A DNA stretch of 64,000 nucleotides, from positions 5,822,160 to 5,886,159 of the forward strand of contig NC_088298.1 of NCBI RefSeq assembly GCF_032854445.1, written 5' to 3'. The notes under the pieces are model-generated. The model ran no database searches and was not told where the DNA came from. It saw nothing but the letters and a program-made list of their open reading frames with translations. A program made the position numbers and the translations under genes. This DNA comes from Liolophura sinensis. Lineage: Eukaryota > Mollusca > Polyplacophora > Chitonida > Chitonidae. Shown in pieces: positions 1-13,900 of this stretch (position 1 is its first letter; every line of letters begins with the position of its first letter).

Positions 1-1232
1 TGAATATGTGTGCATGTATTTGTGAGAATATCTGTGTACATGTATTTGTGAGAATATCTGTGTACATGTATTTATGAGAATATCTGTGTACATGTATTTA
101 AGTGAATATCTGTGTACATGTATTTGTGAGAATATCTGTGTACATGTATTCAAGTGAATATCTGTGTGCATGTATTTGTGAGAATATCTGTGTACATGTA
201 TTTATGCAAATATCTGTACATGTATTTAAGTGAATATTTGTACATGTATTTAAGTGAATATCTGTGTACATGTATTTATGTGAATATCTGTATGCATGTA
301 TTTAAGTGAATATCTGTGTGCATGTATTCGTGAGAATATCTGTGTACATGTATTTATGAGAATATCTGTGTACATGTATTTAAGTGAATATCTGTGTACA
401 TGTATTTGTGAGAATATCTGTGTACATGTATTCAAGTGAATATCTGTGTGCATGTATTTGTGAGAATATCTGTGTACATGTATTTATGCAAATATCTGTA
501 CATGTATTTAAGTGAATATTTGTACATGTATTTAAGTGAATATCTGTGTACATGTATTTATGTGAATATCTGTGTGCATGTATTTAAGTGAATATCTGTG
601 TGCATGTATTCGTGAGAATATCTGTGTACATGTATTTATGAGAATATCTGTGTACATGTATTTAAGTGAATATCTGTGTACATGTATTTGTGAGAATATC
701 TGTGTACATGTATTCAAGTGAATATCTGTGTGCATGTATTTGTGAGAATATCTGTGTACATGTATTTATGTGAATATCTGTGTGCATGTATTTAAGTGAA
801 TATCTGTGTGCATGTATTTGTGAGAATATCTGTGTACATGTATTTATGAGAATATCTGTGTACATGTATTTAAGTGAATATCTGTGTACATGTATTTGTG
901 AGAATATCTGTGTACATGTATTCAAGTGAATATCTGTGTGCATGTATTTGTGAGAATATCTGTGTACATGTATTTATGTGAATATCTGTGTGCATGTATT
1001 TAAGTGAATATCTGTGTGCATGTATTTGTGAGAATATCTGTGTACATGTATTTATGAGAATATCTGTGTACACGTATTTATGTGAATATCTGTGTACATG
1101 TATTTGTGAGAATATCTGTGTACACGTATTTATGTGAATATCTGTGTACATGTATTTGTGAGAATATCTGTGTACACGTATTTATGTGAATATCTGTGTA
1201 CATGCATTTAGGTGAATATTTGTTTACATGTA
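1..1232. repeat. 26-bp tandem array
   Basis: About 47 copies of a 26-bp unit with core AATATCTGTGTACATGTATT; each carries the palindrome TACATGTA. Two 24-bp variants recur 282 bp apart, giving a higher-order repeat. It continues off the left edge and should lie in the CPS intron after exon 26. Confidence 0.95.
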
Positions 1233-1745
1233 TACTCAACAAAACTATAAACGCACAAAGCAATTCTATATTGTTTTCTCTCAGTATTAAATAATGCGTT
1301 AAATACAATAACTACGGTGAGTATTCTTTATCAATTGTAGCTTCAATTTCCACCAGATTTTCACACTTTAGGGCCATACTCCAGGCGCTATGGCAGCATG
1401 AAAACTGAGTTGACAGTAATCACAGTTCACAGATTCAAATGTGTCCACCGTTAGCAACCTGATGAGAGTGAATTGAGATTTTTGGCAAAAAATCAATATT
1501 AGATAATTAAATCAAATTTTCTGAATTTACCAAGAAGAGCTCAGTAAATACAGACCTGCTTTATAAATGTCATGAATTTTATAACTGATTGGAGTGGTAA
1601 CACAAGCTCAGACAAGACTGATATTTACTGAAAGGTAATTTTTTTTAGTTATTCTAAAATGCTACCAAAAATTTGACTGGAACTGCACAAAAAATCTCTG
1701 GTGTAGCCTCTTTCAAGTCACAGTCAAAAGGCCACAAGTCCTAAC

Positions 1746-1967
1746 CTTGCCATCCGTAGCGACAGCATCCATTTCTACCTCTCTGGCGCCCTCTATGAAC
1801 TTGGTGATGACGACGGGGTAATCCTGTGACACTTGGGTCGCCTGACTCAAGTAGATCTTCAGCTGTTCGTGATTAAACGCCACATTCATGGCGGAGCCGC
1901 TGAGAATGTATGATGGACGCAGCAGACAAGGGTATCCAACACTGGCGGCGAATTCCAGGGCCTTGTC
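1746..1967 (-). CDS. CPS1: CPS exon 26: second ATP-grasp (last exon in window)
   Basis: Residues 1115-1188: [40 protein letters not shown]. It ends with a GTTAGG donor, so the rest of the second ATP-grasp and the regulatory C-terminal domain lie to the left of the window. Confidence 0.94.
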
Positions 1968-4900
1968 CTGTGTAGGGAGAAGACAAAGAACCCGAGCATA
2001 TAATCATATTTACAACAACAACGGGATAAACGAAATAAAATAAATATTTATACTTGTAACTTTAATCCGACTTTAATCCAACTTTAATTGTGATAATATC
2101 TGCCTGCCAGAACAGGGATTACTGTACTTCAAATGTTTCAAGCGACACATTTTTCTTGATTCTGGCTGATTCCCCATTATAAGATGACTTTAAAATTTTT
2201 GGTGAAGTTTGATTAATTACTTTAAAATAGCATTATCAATTTTTTTTTTCAAGATTATGTTCGCAGTTTCTATGCCAAATGAAGAAAATTATGCCCTGGA
2301 ATTTTTGTTAAAAAATTTTTATATCTCTTAATTACTCCTGAATATTACGCATATTTTCCATCAGCGGTCAAATTTTTTCAGAAAGTACGTCATCATTGAT
2401 CTTCCTCGGAACTCGGTGAACACCCACGAAGTGCCCCACGCCCAGTGAACCATGTCGCTACAGTGTGGTATCATTGTTGACATCACCGCTACAAGCTACT
2501 TAATTTCCAGACTGACTGCTTGGGCCTTAAAACTGTACTTTGAACCCAATCAACATAAAGCAAAAGCCTATCTAGTGTGAGTTGGATTTAACCGTGCAAC
2601 TCCATTGGTCTAGGCTTTAATATAGTGTGTTACATACCAACACTTTAATACTTTGTGATTATGTATTGAAAGATCAACATATAATTTAACCCTTTCATTT
2701 CGGAACACACGTGGAAACACACCCAAAAAGCCACAACAATTTTTTTTCGTAAGAATTTGGTAACTGTGTAAATCAACTTTTAGTCTGGTATACTTAACAA
2801 GCCATGCTAGAGAAACTGGAAACACGATGTCGCGTCACCCTTACCCCAGACACATATGGCTAAAGGGTGATACAGGGTTTGGGTAATTTCAGGGGAAACA
2901 AGTGAATTCTCGTGATACAGAAATAAGTCGGGCCTAAATGGTTTAAACTTGACAACATGGCACCATTTTTGATTTTCTCAACTTGCAAGATTTTGCTTCC
3001 TTTGAACTCTGAAATCCAGGTTATATAACTTCACAAAAATAAAATGACCTGCTTTTTAAACTTATGTGGGATACTTTATTCATACATCTGATCAAGTGTA
3101 GTCTTTTCTTTAAAACCAAGACCTTACCAAAGAGCTGAGGGCGCTCCAATCTGGCTGTCCTATCCCTAAATTATCCAAGATGGCGGAGAAGGTGGATCTG
3201 TTCTCTGCCGCGTCGATCATGAGGGGGCTGGTGCCCAGAATGCTGACTCCGTGATTGTAGAGGGGCAGAGCGAGGTTATTAGGTATCTGACCCCCCACGG
3301 AGACTATCACCCCACAGCTGTCCTGAAACATTTAAGAAAACGGAGATAACTAGGGGTGACATTGAGCTCAAACAGAAAAACCATGTGACAACTTCTCTCA
3401 AAAACACAATAAAAGAGAGACATATTCAATTTGACTGTAAACACATTCAACAAACACGTATCTGTGCGTTAAAACTCAACTCACCATCAAGAAATTGTTT
3501 CATATGATAAACAGAGAGAGTGAGTGAGTGCTTGGCGTTTAACGTTGTACTCAACAATTTTTCAGTCATATGACGACGAAGGAATCCTTAGGGTGCATGT
3601 ACGCGTAATATGCCTCCTTGTTGCAGGATGGATTTCCACCACTTTTTTGTGCTGCTTCACTGAGACAACCTACCGAAGGCAAGTAAGCCGCCCCAGCCGA
3701 CAAATAGAAAACTTATGCAGATAACAGCAGAAGACTCCAACTTTCAGTATCATGAGTGGAGTGGAGTAAAAACTTCCAGTGACCTCAGAGTTCCTAAACT
3801 CTGATAGTATTGTCGATAACGCCCACCATAAAGCCCTTAAAATTCAAATGTAACACCTTTAAATCTTTTCACAAAAATCTAAAAAAATAAATGACAGTAT
3901 ATTTAGTAGTTTTAAGTGGTCTACAAAGTGATGCCTACTTCGATCTGGAAAAATTTTTTCCTATAATTGCAGTGCGAGTTGCTTTTTCATATGCAAATTA
4001 GGGTATGTGTACAAAAATAGTGACGAAAATTACGTACCTCTTGTTGATAAATATCCAGGACTCTCTCTAGACTGAGCTCCTCAAAGTACAGCCTGTCACA
4101 CTCATCAAAGTCCGTACTGACCGTCTCAGGGTTGTGGTTTACCATCACCTACAATTGCCATTCTGTGGGTTTATATCAACTTATACAACAGTGACCGTCC
4201 AAGGTCAACTGCAAGTGTCCAAGGTCAACTGCAACCATCCGAGGTCAACTGTGACAGTCCAAGGTCAACTGTGACAGTCTGAGGTCAACTGTGACAGTCC
4301 GAGGTCAACTGCAACCACCCGAGGTCAACTGTGACAGTCCGAGGTCAAATGTGACAGTCCAAGGTGAACCGCAATCGTCCAAGGTCAACTGTGACAGTCC
4401 GAGGTCAACTGCAACCACCCGAGGTCAACTGTGACAGTCCGAGGTCAACTGTGACAGTCCAAGGTGAACCGCAACCATCCAAGGTCAACTGCTACAGTCC
4501 CAGGTCAACTGTGACAGTCTGAGGTCAACTGCAACAGTCGGAGGTCAACTGTGACAGTCCAAGGTGAACCGCAACCATCCAAGGTCAACTGCTACAGTCC
4601 CAGGTCAAACGTGACAGTCCAAGGTCAAAAGCGACAGCCTGAGATCAACTGTGACAGTCCAATGTCAACAGTGACAGTTCGAGGTCAACGGTGAAATACT
4701 GAAAGGTCAACCAAGAATGTTGAAAGTCAAATTTCACAATCTGAGTTCCACTATAACAGATTAATATCATGTGACTGCAAGCAATCCAAACTTTTACAGT
4801 GAAAAGAAAATTGTACTCAATTTATTTGGTTCTTTATATCAGTGTACATGTATGTTAAACTTGTCCAATTGTTGTTTCATTCTGTGTCAGCAAAATTTTC

Positions 4901-7900
4901 ACAAGGATGTGACAGGACATGCAAAAAGGGCACGAGGCAACAATTCCGGAACCCCATCATAAACCAGATAAGTAAATCAATGATATGACATTACCATGAA
5001 GTACACGTCAGATTAAAACACTGACTTCAGCTTTTTGCCACTTAGCACATACAGACTGCTATATTTCGCATCTCCATTTAGAGTTATTCAACAAATGGAC
5101 CTTGAAACGAACTATTTCAAACCAAAACCATTGCTGTGATGTCTCTGATACCCTGTGGGTCCCAACAGACCACCATAGAATCTTATGTTTTAAATGCATT
5201 TTAGTCGGTTAGAAAGATTCTAAAAAAAAATAAAACCTGGAACTTTTCCAGGACAGTGTTTAATGGTCTTTCATCTGATATTTCATTTTAGTGTTTTCTT
5301 TGCCTTTAAGGTCTATAATTACTTGCACATAGTATCTGATTACTTGCATATAGTATCTGATTACTTGCACATAGTATCAGATTACTTGCACATAGTATCA
5401 GATTACTAATGCACATAGTATCAGATTACTAATGCACATAGTATCAGATTACTTGCACATAGTATCAGATTACTAATGCACATAGTATCAGATTACTTGC
5501 ACATAGTATCAGATTACTTGCACATAGTATCAGATTACTAATGCACATAGTATCAGATTACTTGCCCACAGTATCAGATTACTTGCACACAGTATCAGAA
5601 TACATGCACATAGTATCAGATTACTTGCACATAGTATCAAACTCACAGACTTGTGTCCAAGCTGACGCAGTTGTCGAATGCAAGACACGGCACACCAGTC
5701 AAACTCGACACTACTACCTATGTGGTAGGGGCCACACCCCAGAACCATTGACCCGTGATCTTCAAATGACACATCATGTTCCTGAAAAAGGAGAATGCTG
5801 ATATTTATTTATTTGATTCTGAATTTTGTGGGGAAAACCACCCATGTCAGTGTGAAAAAAATGTCACTAGGGAAAACCAGTTATGTCAGTGGGGAACTTA
5901 GCTTTGGTAGCACATAGCAAATGAACCATGGAACGCCCCCCCCCCCCCCCCCCCACGCCAATGTTATTGTCCTCTACATGGGTGCAAAACCTGAGGTCAA
6001 TACATGCAGTTCTTTTTGTGACACCACCCCTAACATTTTGTTTAGCATTGCTTCCCTTGTTATTTGATGCCAAATCCAATGCTCAGGGTATGACATAAGG
6101 TATACCTGTACTTTGTACGGGTTAGATAATAAAGCCAGCAAGGTCAGTGCAGGTAAACATGGAGAAAACCAGCAATGCTGGTGAGGCCAACCAAGCAATG
6201 CAACTCGAAATGCCAAGCAAGATTAATGGGGAAACTCATGAAATGGCAATGGGAATAACCGAGAAGGAAACCAGCAATGTCAATGGAAGAAACCAAGCAA
6301 TGTCAGCGGAAGGGGGGGGGGGGGGGGAACCAGCAATGTCATTCAGAAACCTAGGAATGACAGTGGCGGCAAAACAGCAATGACAGTGGTGGAAAAACAG
6401 CAATGACAGTGAAGGAAAGACAGCAATGACAGCGGAGGGAAAACCAGCAATGACAGTGGCAGAAAAAACAGCACTGACAGTGGCGGAAAAACAGCAATGA
6501 CAGTGGAGGAAAACAGCACTGATTGTGGAGAAAACCAGAAAATGTCAATGGGGAAAAAAGCATTGTCAATGGAGGAAACAATGACAGTGAAAGAAAACAG
6601 CAATGACAGTGGAGGAAAACAGCACTGATTGTGGAAAAAACCAGAAATGTCAATGGGGAAAAAAAGCATTGTCAATGGAGGAAAACAATGACAGTGAAAG
6701 AAAACAGCAATGACAGTGGAAGAAAACAGCAATGACAGTGAAGGAAACAAGTAAATGCCAGTAGGGGGATACTAGCAATGCTGGTTGGTTGGGTGGGAGG
6801 GGGTTAACCAGCCATGCCAGTGGGGGGATACTAGCAATGCTGGTTGGGTGCGGGAGAACGAGCCATGCCAGTGGGAAAAGGGACAGACTTGGCCATTCTC
6901 TCGATTTATTTATTAATCTCACTGAAGTTTCAGGCTACACTAAAGACATTGATATTTAAAGCCTGATGAATGTCAGGCTCATTGGGGTGGAGAAAACCAG
7001 AGTGCAGGCCATGCTCCGACAAATTTCCCCCACAGAATTCTGCAGGACTTGAGATGCAGCTGGAATCCAATTACAGGGGACGAAGGGGATGTTTAGACAG
7101 ACAACTTACCATTCCATTGTAGGAGCAGTAGAGGTAGTTGGTTTTGGCTGGGTACTCAGCAGCCATTGTGTCGATCTGTCAAAAAATAGGAAACATGTGA
7201 GTAAGGAAAAATGATGAAATTTATTTATTTCTCTGTGATTTAAAGTCGCTCTCAGTAATTATTCACTTGTAAGTTTTTTCAGACAGTTAAAAATTCATGA
7301 AACTTAACAAAAACTAACCTTAAACTGCCCAATACAGCAGATGAATCAATCAGAACCCAACAAAATGTGTCAATTGAAAAAAAAAACTAATAAAGTACTT
7401 CCAGTTGCTATGGTTACCTGTTTCACCCAGGGTTTTAATCCCATGATTCAGACGTAGCTCTCTGACTTCATTTTCAGACATCTTCAGACAAGACCCGATC
7501 TGTTTGTCTGAAAAGCCTGCCTGTTTGGCCAGCCGTCAACACTTCCATCTCAACATCATCTCTGCAGATTGAACGTATCACACAGGGTTTATTCATTTGA
7601 CAGTTGTTTATACTTTAACTGTTACCTGTTTACTTACCTTAAGGATATTTCACTTAAATGACAGCGATCAGCAATACGGTGGGAGGAAACTGGGCACGGG
7701 AACCCAATGACCACCTGCAGGTTGTGGGCAGACCCTTTCTTTGTATGGCCTGAGACATCTGTTTCCACCACATGCAAGGAACCCTAAATGACCGAAAAAT
7801 TTTGCCCACGAAATTGCCTTTTTTAGAGGCAAATGAATGTCACACAAAATATTTTTTTTGGTGCTGAAACTAATAATTTTCCAGTAGAATATCATCCCTG

Positions 7901-10900
7901 TGTTTAAGCAAACCTCAAAACACCTTTCTAAAATCAATAAAACTCTCAGACTCACATCTATCACTGTTTTATCATGTGCGTAATTATTGCAGAGCAGTGA
8001 CTTCATACGTTATGGAGTTGTAAATCATTGTGGTGGTAACAGACAACTGTGGGGGGAGTTAGAGCACAACTTTACCACAGAGGTTGATGTTATGTAACAA
8101 TCCATGTACCATGGGAAGGAACTGCAACCCTGTGAAGAGCTATGAGATAAAAGACTTCCTTAGTCTTTAACATGCAAACTGCTACCGATGACTCACTATC
8201 TGTGTACTATGGGTGGACACTGCAGACCCTATGACTGGACAAAAACTTTAACCGAACTGAACACTGGCACCGACAGCATCTGATACCCCTCTCAAAATCT
8301 CTCTCCTTACTTCGTAAAGCGAGCTAAAAAGGTAATCAGGTGCAACTGTCATCCATGCAAATCTATGCCTTCCCACCTCCCTGTTACCCTATACTCACAA
8401 AATCTTATACCGTTATTGGACTCAAAAACTTAACTTATTATACAACGTCCAGGTTTGCCTCTCTTTTATAGATATGGCAATCCTGATGCACACACTTTAT
8501 ATTGCACAATGCCATTAGCAACCTGTTACCATGGTATCGTCCAATGACACCTCTCTCCGTGTGAAGTTTTGCCCCTTCACAAAAATGGTTACTATGAGGT
8601 TTACCATGTGACCCTTTTGTGTGAAAAGGTCCAATTTTTGGCAATTATAGTTTACTAACTTCTGCTCCTTAGTTGAATTGTGCAATGTTTGGTTTGTAAT
8701 AAATGGGTTATTAAATTAATTTAATGGGCTCATTCCATTTTTGCTCTAATAAGCATGAATGTGCTACTCATTCAAAACAACCAGTATTCATTCAATAACC
8801 TATGATTACAGTCATCAAAAAATTAGTAATCGGAACTGTCCTAATTCCTCAGCCGTTGGTAAATGAGACAGCAACTTTCAGTGCAATTTTTTTGCGCATT
8901 TTTAATTTGATTTTGGGGACAATTTTGAATTGGCCAATTTCAGGGCTACAGAAAAAGTATAATTTTATCCGTCAACAAAGAAAATCCCTTCAGAATTTTC
9001 TTGAATAAACATTTTACAAAGATGACAAAAGGTTGAATTATCATACCTGTGACAGGTGGCCAGGTGTTTGCTGATGTTAACGATGCCCTGTAGTTTATAG
9101 AGAAACCATCTGTCTATGGCAGTCAGCTGTTGAATGTCCTCCACAGTGTAACCGCTGTGAAGAGCCTGAAACATGAGGGAGGAGAATGGAACAGCTGAAT
9201 TCAGGAAGGACGATTGAACAGTAGATTACAGGTAGGGTAGCAGAACAGCTGAAAACAGAGAGGGTAGTGAAACAGCCGAATTCAGGGAGGGTAGCTGAAC
9301 AGCTGAACACAGTGAGGGTAGTGAAACAGCTGAACACAGTGACGGTAGCGAAAGAGCTGGATGCAGGGAGAGCAGTGGAACAGCGGAATGCAAGGAGCAG
9401 CTGATTGCAGGGAAGGTTATGGAATAATTGAATGGAGGTCAATGATGGAACAGCTGAAATGAGGGAAGAAAATGGAAGAACTGAACACAGGAAGGAAGAT
9501 GGAAGAGCTGAATAGACGAGTGTAACGGAACAGCTGAATACATGTGGAGAGGGTGATGGGACAGCTGAATACATGTGGAGAGGGTGATGGAACAGCTGAA
9601 TACATGTGGAGAGGGTGATGGGACAGCTGAATACATGTGGAGAGGGTGATGGGACAGCTGCATAGAGGGAGGGAGAGGGAACAGCTGAATACATGTGGAG
9701 AGGGTGATGGGACAGCTGAATACATGTGGAGAGGGTGATGGGACAGCTGAATACATGTAGACAGGGTGATGGGACAGCTGAATACATGTGGAGAGGGTGA
9801 GAGAACAGCTGAATACATGTGGAGAGGGTGATGGGACAGCTGAATACATGTGGAGAGGGTGATAGGACAGCTACATAGAAATGTGGACTTTCCCTGCAAG
9901 TTTTCCTCTTGAAGACATGTTTACTTCATCAGCAAACCTTGAAAAACATGAAAATCCTAAAAATGTCTAGGTGGATGTTCGCTGATGTTCAATTTTAGTT
10001 TCATTCCAGTTTTTGGAGTTGGCTCACCTGTAAAATACAAAATAATATTGGTGTTGCCTAACATGAACCTGTGTCTCAGGTGTTAAACTTCACTGTATAT
10101 AAAAAGTTAGGTTTAAACTCACCTTAGCCAGGTAGTGTATCCTGCTGTTATTGGGCATGGTGAGATTCTCCTCCAAATTAAACTCGGCTGGGTAGTCTTT
10201 ACCTGCGGGCAGGCTGGGAGTGAACCCTTCATTTGTCGGGTGAGTCATTCGCAAGGCTTTCTGTAGACTCTCCTCAAAAGTACGGCCTATGGCCATAACC
10301 TGTAAAATTCAATTCGTTCTTCAATTAACGCAAGAGGGCAACAAATTCATAAATAAATTAACCCAAATGTGGACTATAATTATTTGGGAAAGAATTTTTG
10401 AAGACCCTGAAGGTTTTACAAACTTATCTGCTTTCTGGACCAGAAATTCAGAATCCATTTTTTGGCAGGCAAAAAAGCTTAATAACGGGTCTCTGAAAAC
10501 AGTGTAAGAAATTATCATATGCTGGTCTGCCATGCGCAACATGATTTTCCCACTGGAACGATTTGTCGATAATTCACCTGGCAACAAGACTGTTTTGACA
10601 CATAAGTTTCATCAAGGTGTGCTAAAGTTGGTCGCCATTGCAAAAAAAAATGAATGGGATCTTGAAGATGTTTTTTTTTTTTTTTTTTTGACATTTATTC
10701 TAACTAGGACCCCCCTCAGCTGCGTTCTTGAATTCTTGAAACTAAAACGTAAGTATACGTCTATGTATGCTTGGAATTTTACATCACACTTGACAATTTT
10801 TCAGTCTTATGATGACAGGGAATCATTACATGTAGGTGTGTGTATATATACTGAGTCTTCTTGTAGCAGGACGAGTCCAGGCCTCCAAAGTGCTGCTACC

Positions 10901-13900
10901 ACTGATGTATCATGCCTAAGACACCAGACATGACACCCAGCCACATTATACTGACACCGGGCTAACTAGTCCTGTCTCCTTGCTCTAGCCTCTCAGTGCC
11001 GGGTGACAAGTAGCAACAAGTACCATTTTTAAAGTCTTTGGTATGGCCCTATTGGGGTTTGATCCCGGGTCTCCCGATTTTGAGGCGGACGCTCTAACCA
11101 TTAGGCCACTGAAGCGTATCCCATGATCCCTTGTGTTAGTTAAAGTTCTTCTGGGGCGGGTCAAGGGATTATATGGACAGTTCATGAATGCATTAAACAA
11201 GCTCACCCTTGACCAATCAGTCAGTCAATTCATATCTACGTCCCACTTTACCACCAATTGATGTTTTCCCACATTTTGTTCCAAACGAAGTTCTTCCATG
11301 TAGCATACTTCCCACCCGGTGCACCTGAGTTGATTTATGCTCGTCATTTTGTGAAAAACAGGAGAAAACTCCTTCGAAATTGAGCCTACTGACGCCATAC
11401 GTTCACACACGTGAAGTCGCAGATTAAAAACTGCATGGAAGGAGGTGTGCAGATATGATTTTAAGGCCTCTGATGGGTGGAGTCACCCCAGATCACAAAG
11501 TTGCGAAAGTAAATGTCTTATATTTTGACATTTAATTGTCAGATAAATTGCCTATATTTTGATGTATGCTTTAACACTTTTGGCTTGTAACTTTGGTTTT
11601 TAAAGCCGCTCTGAATAGAAAAATCTTCTTAAAAATGCATATTCTTCTAAATGGTTGCTATTGAAAGTGTAAAATCCTCTGTCGATGTCAGTTTTTAACT
11701 TTCCTTGCAGATAAACATCCTGTCTTTCCAAAGCAGTTGACCTGATGGAGATATCTTGAATGGTATGTGCACTGCAAAGCTTCAGAGTTTACCCCTGAAA
11801 GTTTTTTTTTTACCCTGAAAAAAAGAAATATTTCCAAAATGGGGGGGTTCCAAAGTTTCTGCATGTATCAAGCCCTAATTTTGCCTGTGAGGTTCAGAAG
11901 TGTCAAGAATTATGTGGTGCAAAAATTATTGATTGGAAATTGTCTAAACTTTGAGGAAGTATGAGCTTTATTGATGAAAGTTTGAAATTTTGGGCGAGAG
12001 GACACAAGTTGTGAGGTAGTGATGAGGCTGTGGGTGACGTCCCCTTGGCGTTGCTAGGCACGCCTCCCAGCTGCCAGCATGGAAAGGTCCAGATTTTGAC
12101 GGTCAACCTATGTCAACATTTTTATGGCTTCTTTCTCACAGGCTGAGCCAGATGTGCAACAAAGCTTATTGGCCACAGAATGTTTGGGGACTGAGCTACA
12201 GTTCTAAATGTTAACATTGTTGCTTATGGAAAATTAATGGGGGTCTGTAGCCTCCTCACTCTCTGCTAAAAAAAACCTGCACAACTAGCATACGGTGACA
12301 TAAACATAGCTATTTAACATAATCCTAGCCAACCAATAGAAACGACTCTACTATCTCCTGGCGGGAAGTCGTAAACAGTAAATGACAGTTGACATGTGCA
12401 GACACGCGTAGCTCTATATACGGCAATCATGTGATTCGATGGCCACGCCAAAGAAATGAAAAGATTATGTGGATTTCGAAGTGTACTGTAGAATTTGTTT
12501 ATCCTAGCTAGTATTCACAGTGAATAATCATCTTGTGATAGCTCAGAGGCGTGATTAGACGACGGAAAGTAAGACTTCTAAGGAGCTCCTGCACACTTTG
12601 GTCTTTGTGTTCCCTCACACTGTTGTGGTAAAAGGAGGGGGCTATGTCTGCATGCAATATACCGCGAAATTAAATAAATTAGAAAAGGCTATATGGAAAG
12701 AGGAAACTTGCAAACAAGAGAGCGGGGATATTTGCAAGGATTTTCAAGAGCAGTAGGAAACAAACAAACAGCACTTCTTTGGTTGACATTTTACATTTGC
12801 CAGTTCTTGACTGATGATGAATATTAATGAAGACTCACCCCCACTTCAACAAATGAAAATGAGTAGTCTTTCATGAAGGCTTTTATCTCGGAAGGAGCGT
12901 TCATTGGCTAACACTGATTACATCACTGTACACATGTATACGAATGTTATAGGTATTTCGACAGACCGAAAACCTGTAGGGTACCAGTAGGCTAGGACGG
13001 GTTGGTTTAGAGAGACTCGTATTTATCAGACGTTTTAAGACTTAAGTCAAAACTTTGCTACAGTTAAAATACTCTGCCATACTAAAAGAGGAAGTTTAAG
13101 ATTTGTGCACTTATTCTTTACTACAGAACAATGTACTAGTCACAATTTCAGTTCTTTCCTGTACTGAGTTTGGCCTTTTAAGCACTTGCCATTTTTTGAC
13201 TTAAATCTTAAGTTGCTTGGTAAATATAGGCCCTAATTGTGAAGTTTATATGACTTCACATCTTTTAGACCTCAAGATCAATGATATGCTGACTTCAGTT
13301 TGAGAAAATTACCGATACTTTATCGCGAGTCTAAATATATTTTATTCGGGTCACCACAGACTAGTTTATGGTGACCTATATTTAACCATTAAAAATACCA
13401 GGTGCATGTCGTCCAAATTTTCTGTACAGACTTGTAGGTTTTTCTTTTTCTTCTTCAGCCGAACATATATCGTTTAGACTAGCAGCTGTGAAACCACCAA
13501 ACTGTACAATACAAACAGCCTATATATTGTACTGCTATGAGAATTAGGGGAGAGGTTTGGTGACAGATATTTCTCGGCGAAATTTGTTTGTAGGTGAAAT
13601 ACATTCACTGCATGAGGTGCTCTAGGCAGACAACTGTTCACCTGATAAAGCCGTGAGGCGACTTTGACAGGATCACCCAAACAATCATTTGCCTTTTAAA
13701 TAGAGGCCTGCAGTTTACGTGCACCTGAAGGCCTACTAGTCGGAGGACCCGCACATCTCACTGTCAGTGACATGACCTCACGTGGCACAGCTTAGCAGCC
13801 AGAGCTGCCATAGAGCGTAATGAAATGGGCAGGGGGCTAATTACTCTCTTCAGTCGTCTTGCCGCCGCCTCAGATTGTGCGAAAAGTATTTATTTATTTA

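Noticed and set aside
1-1232. CRISPR-like array
   Set aside because: Units are contiguous without unique spacers, and the genome is eukaryotic.
9095-9899. Ser/His/Pro-rich open frames of 136-230 codons
   Set aside because: They come from the 31-bp minisatellite, open in three frames.
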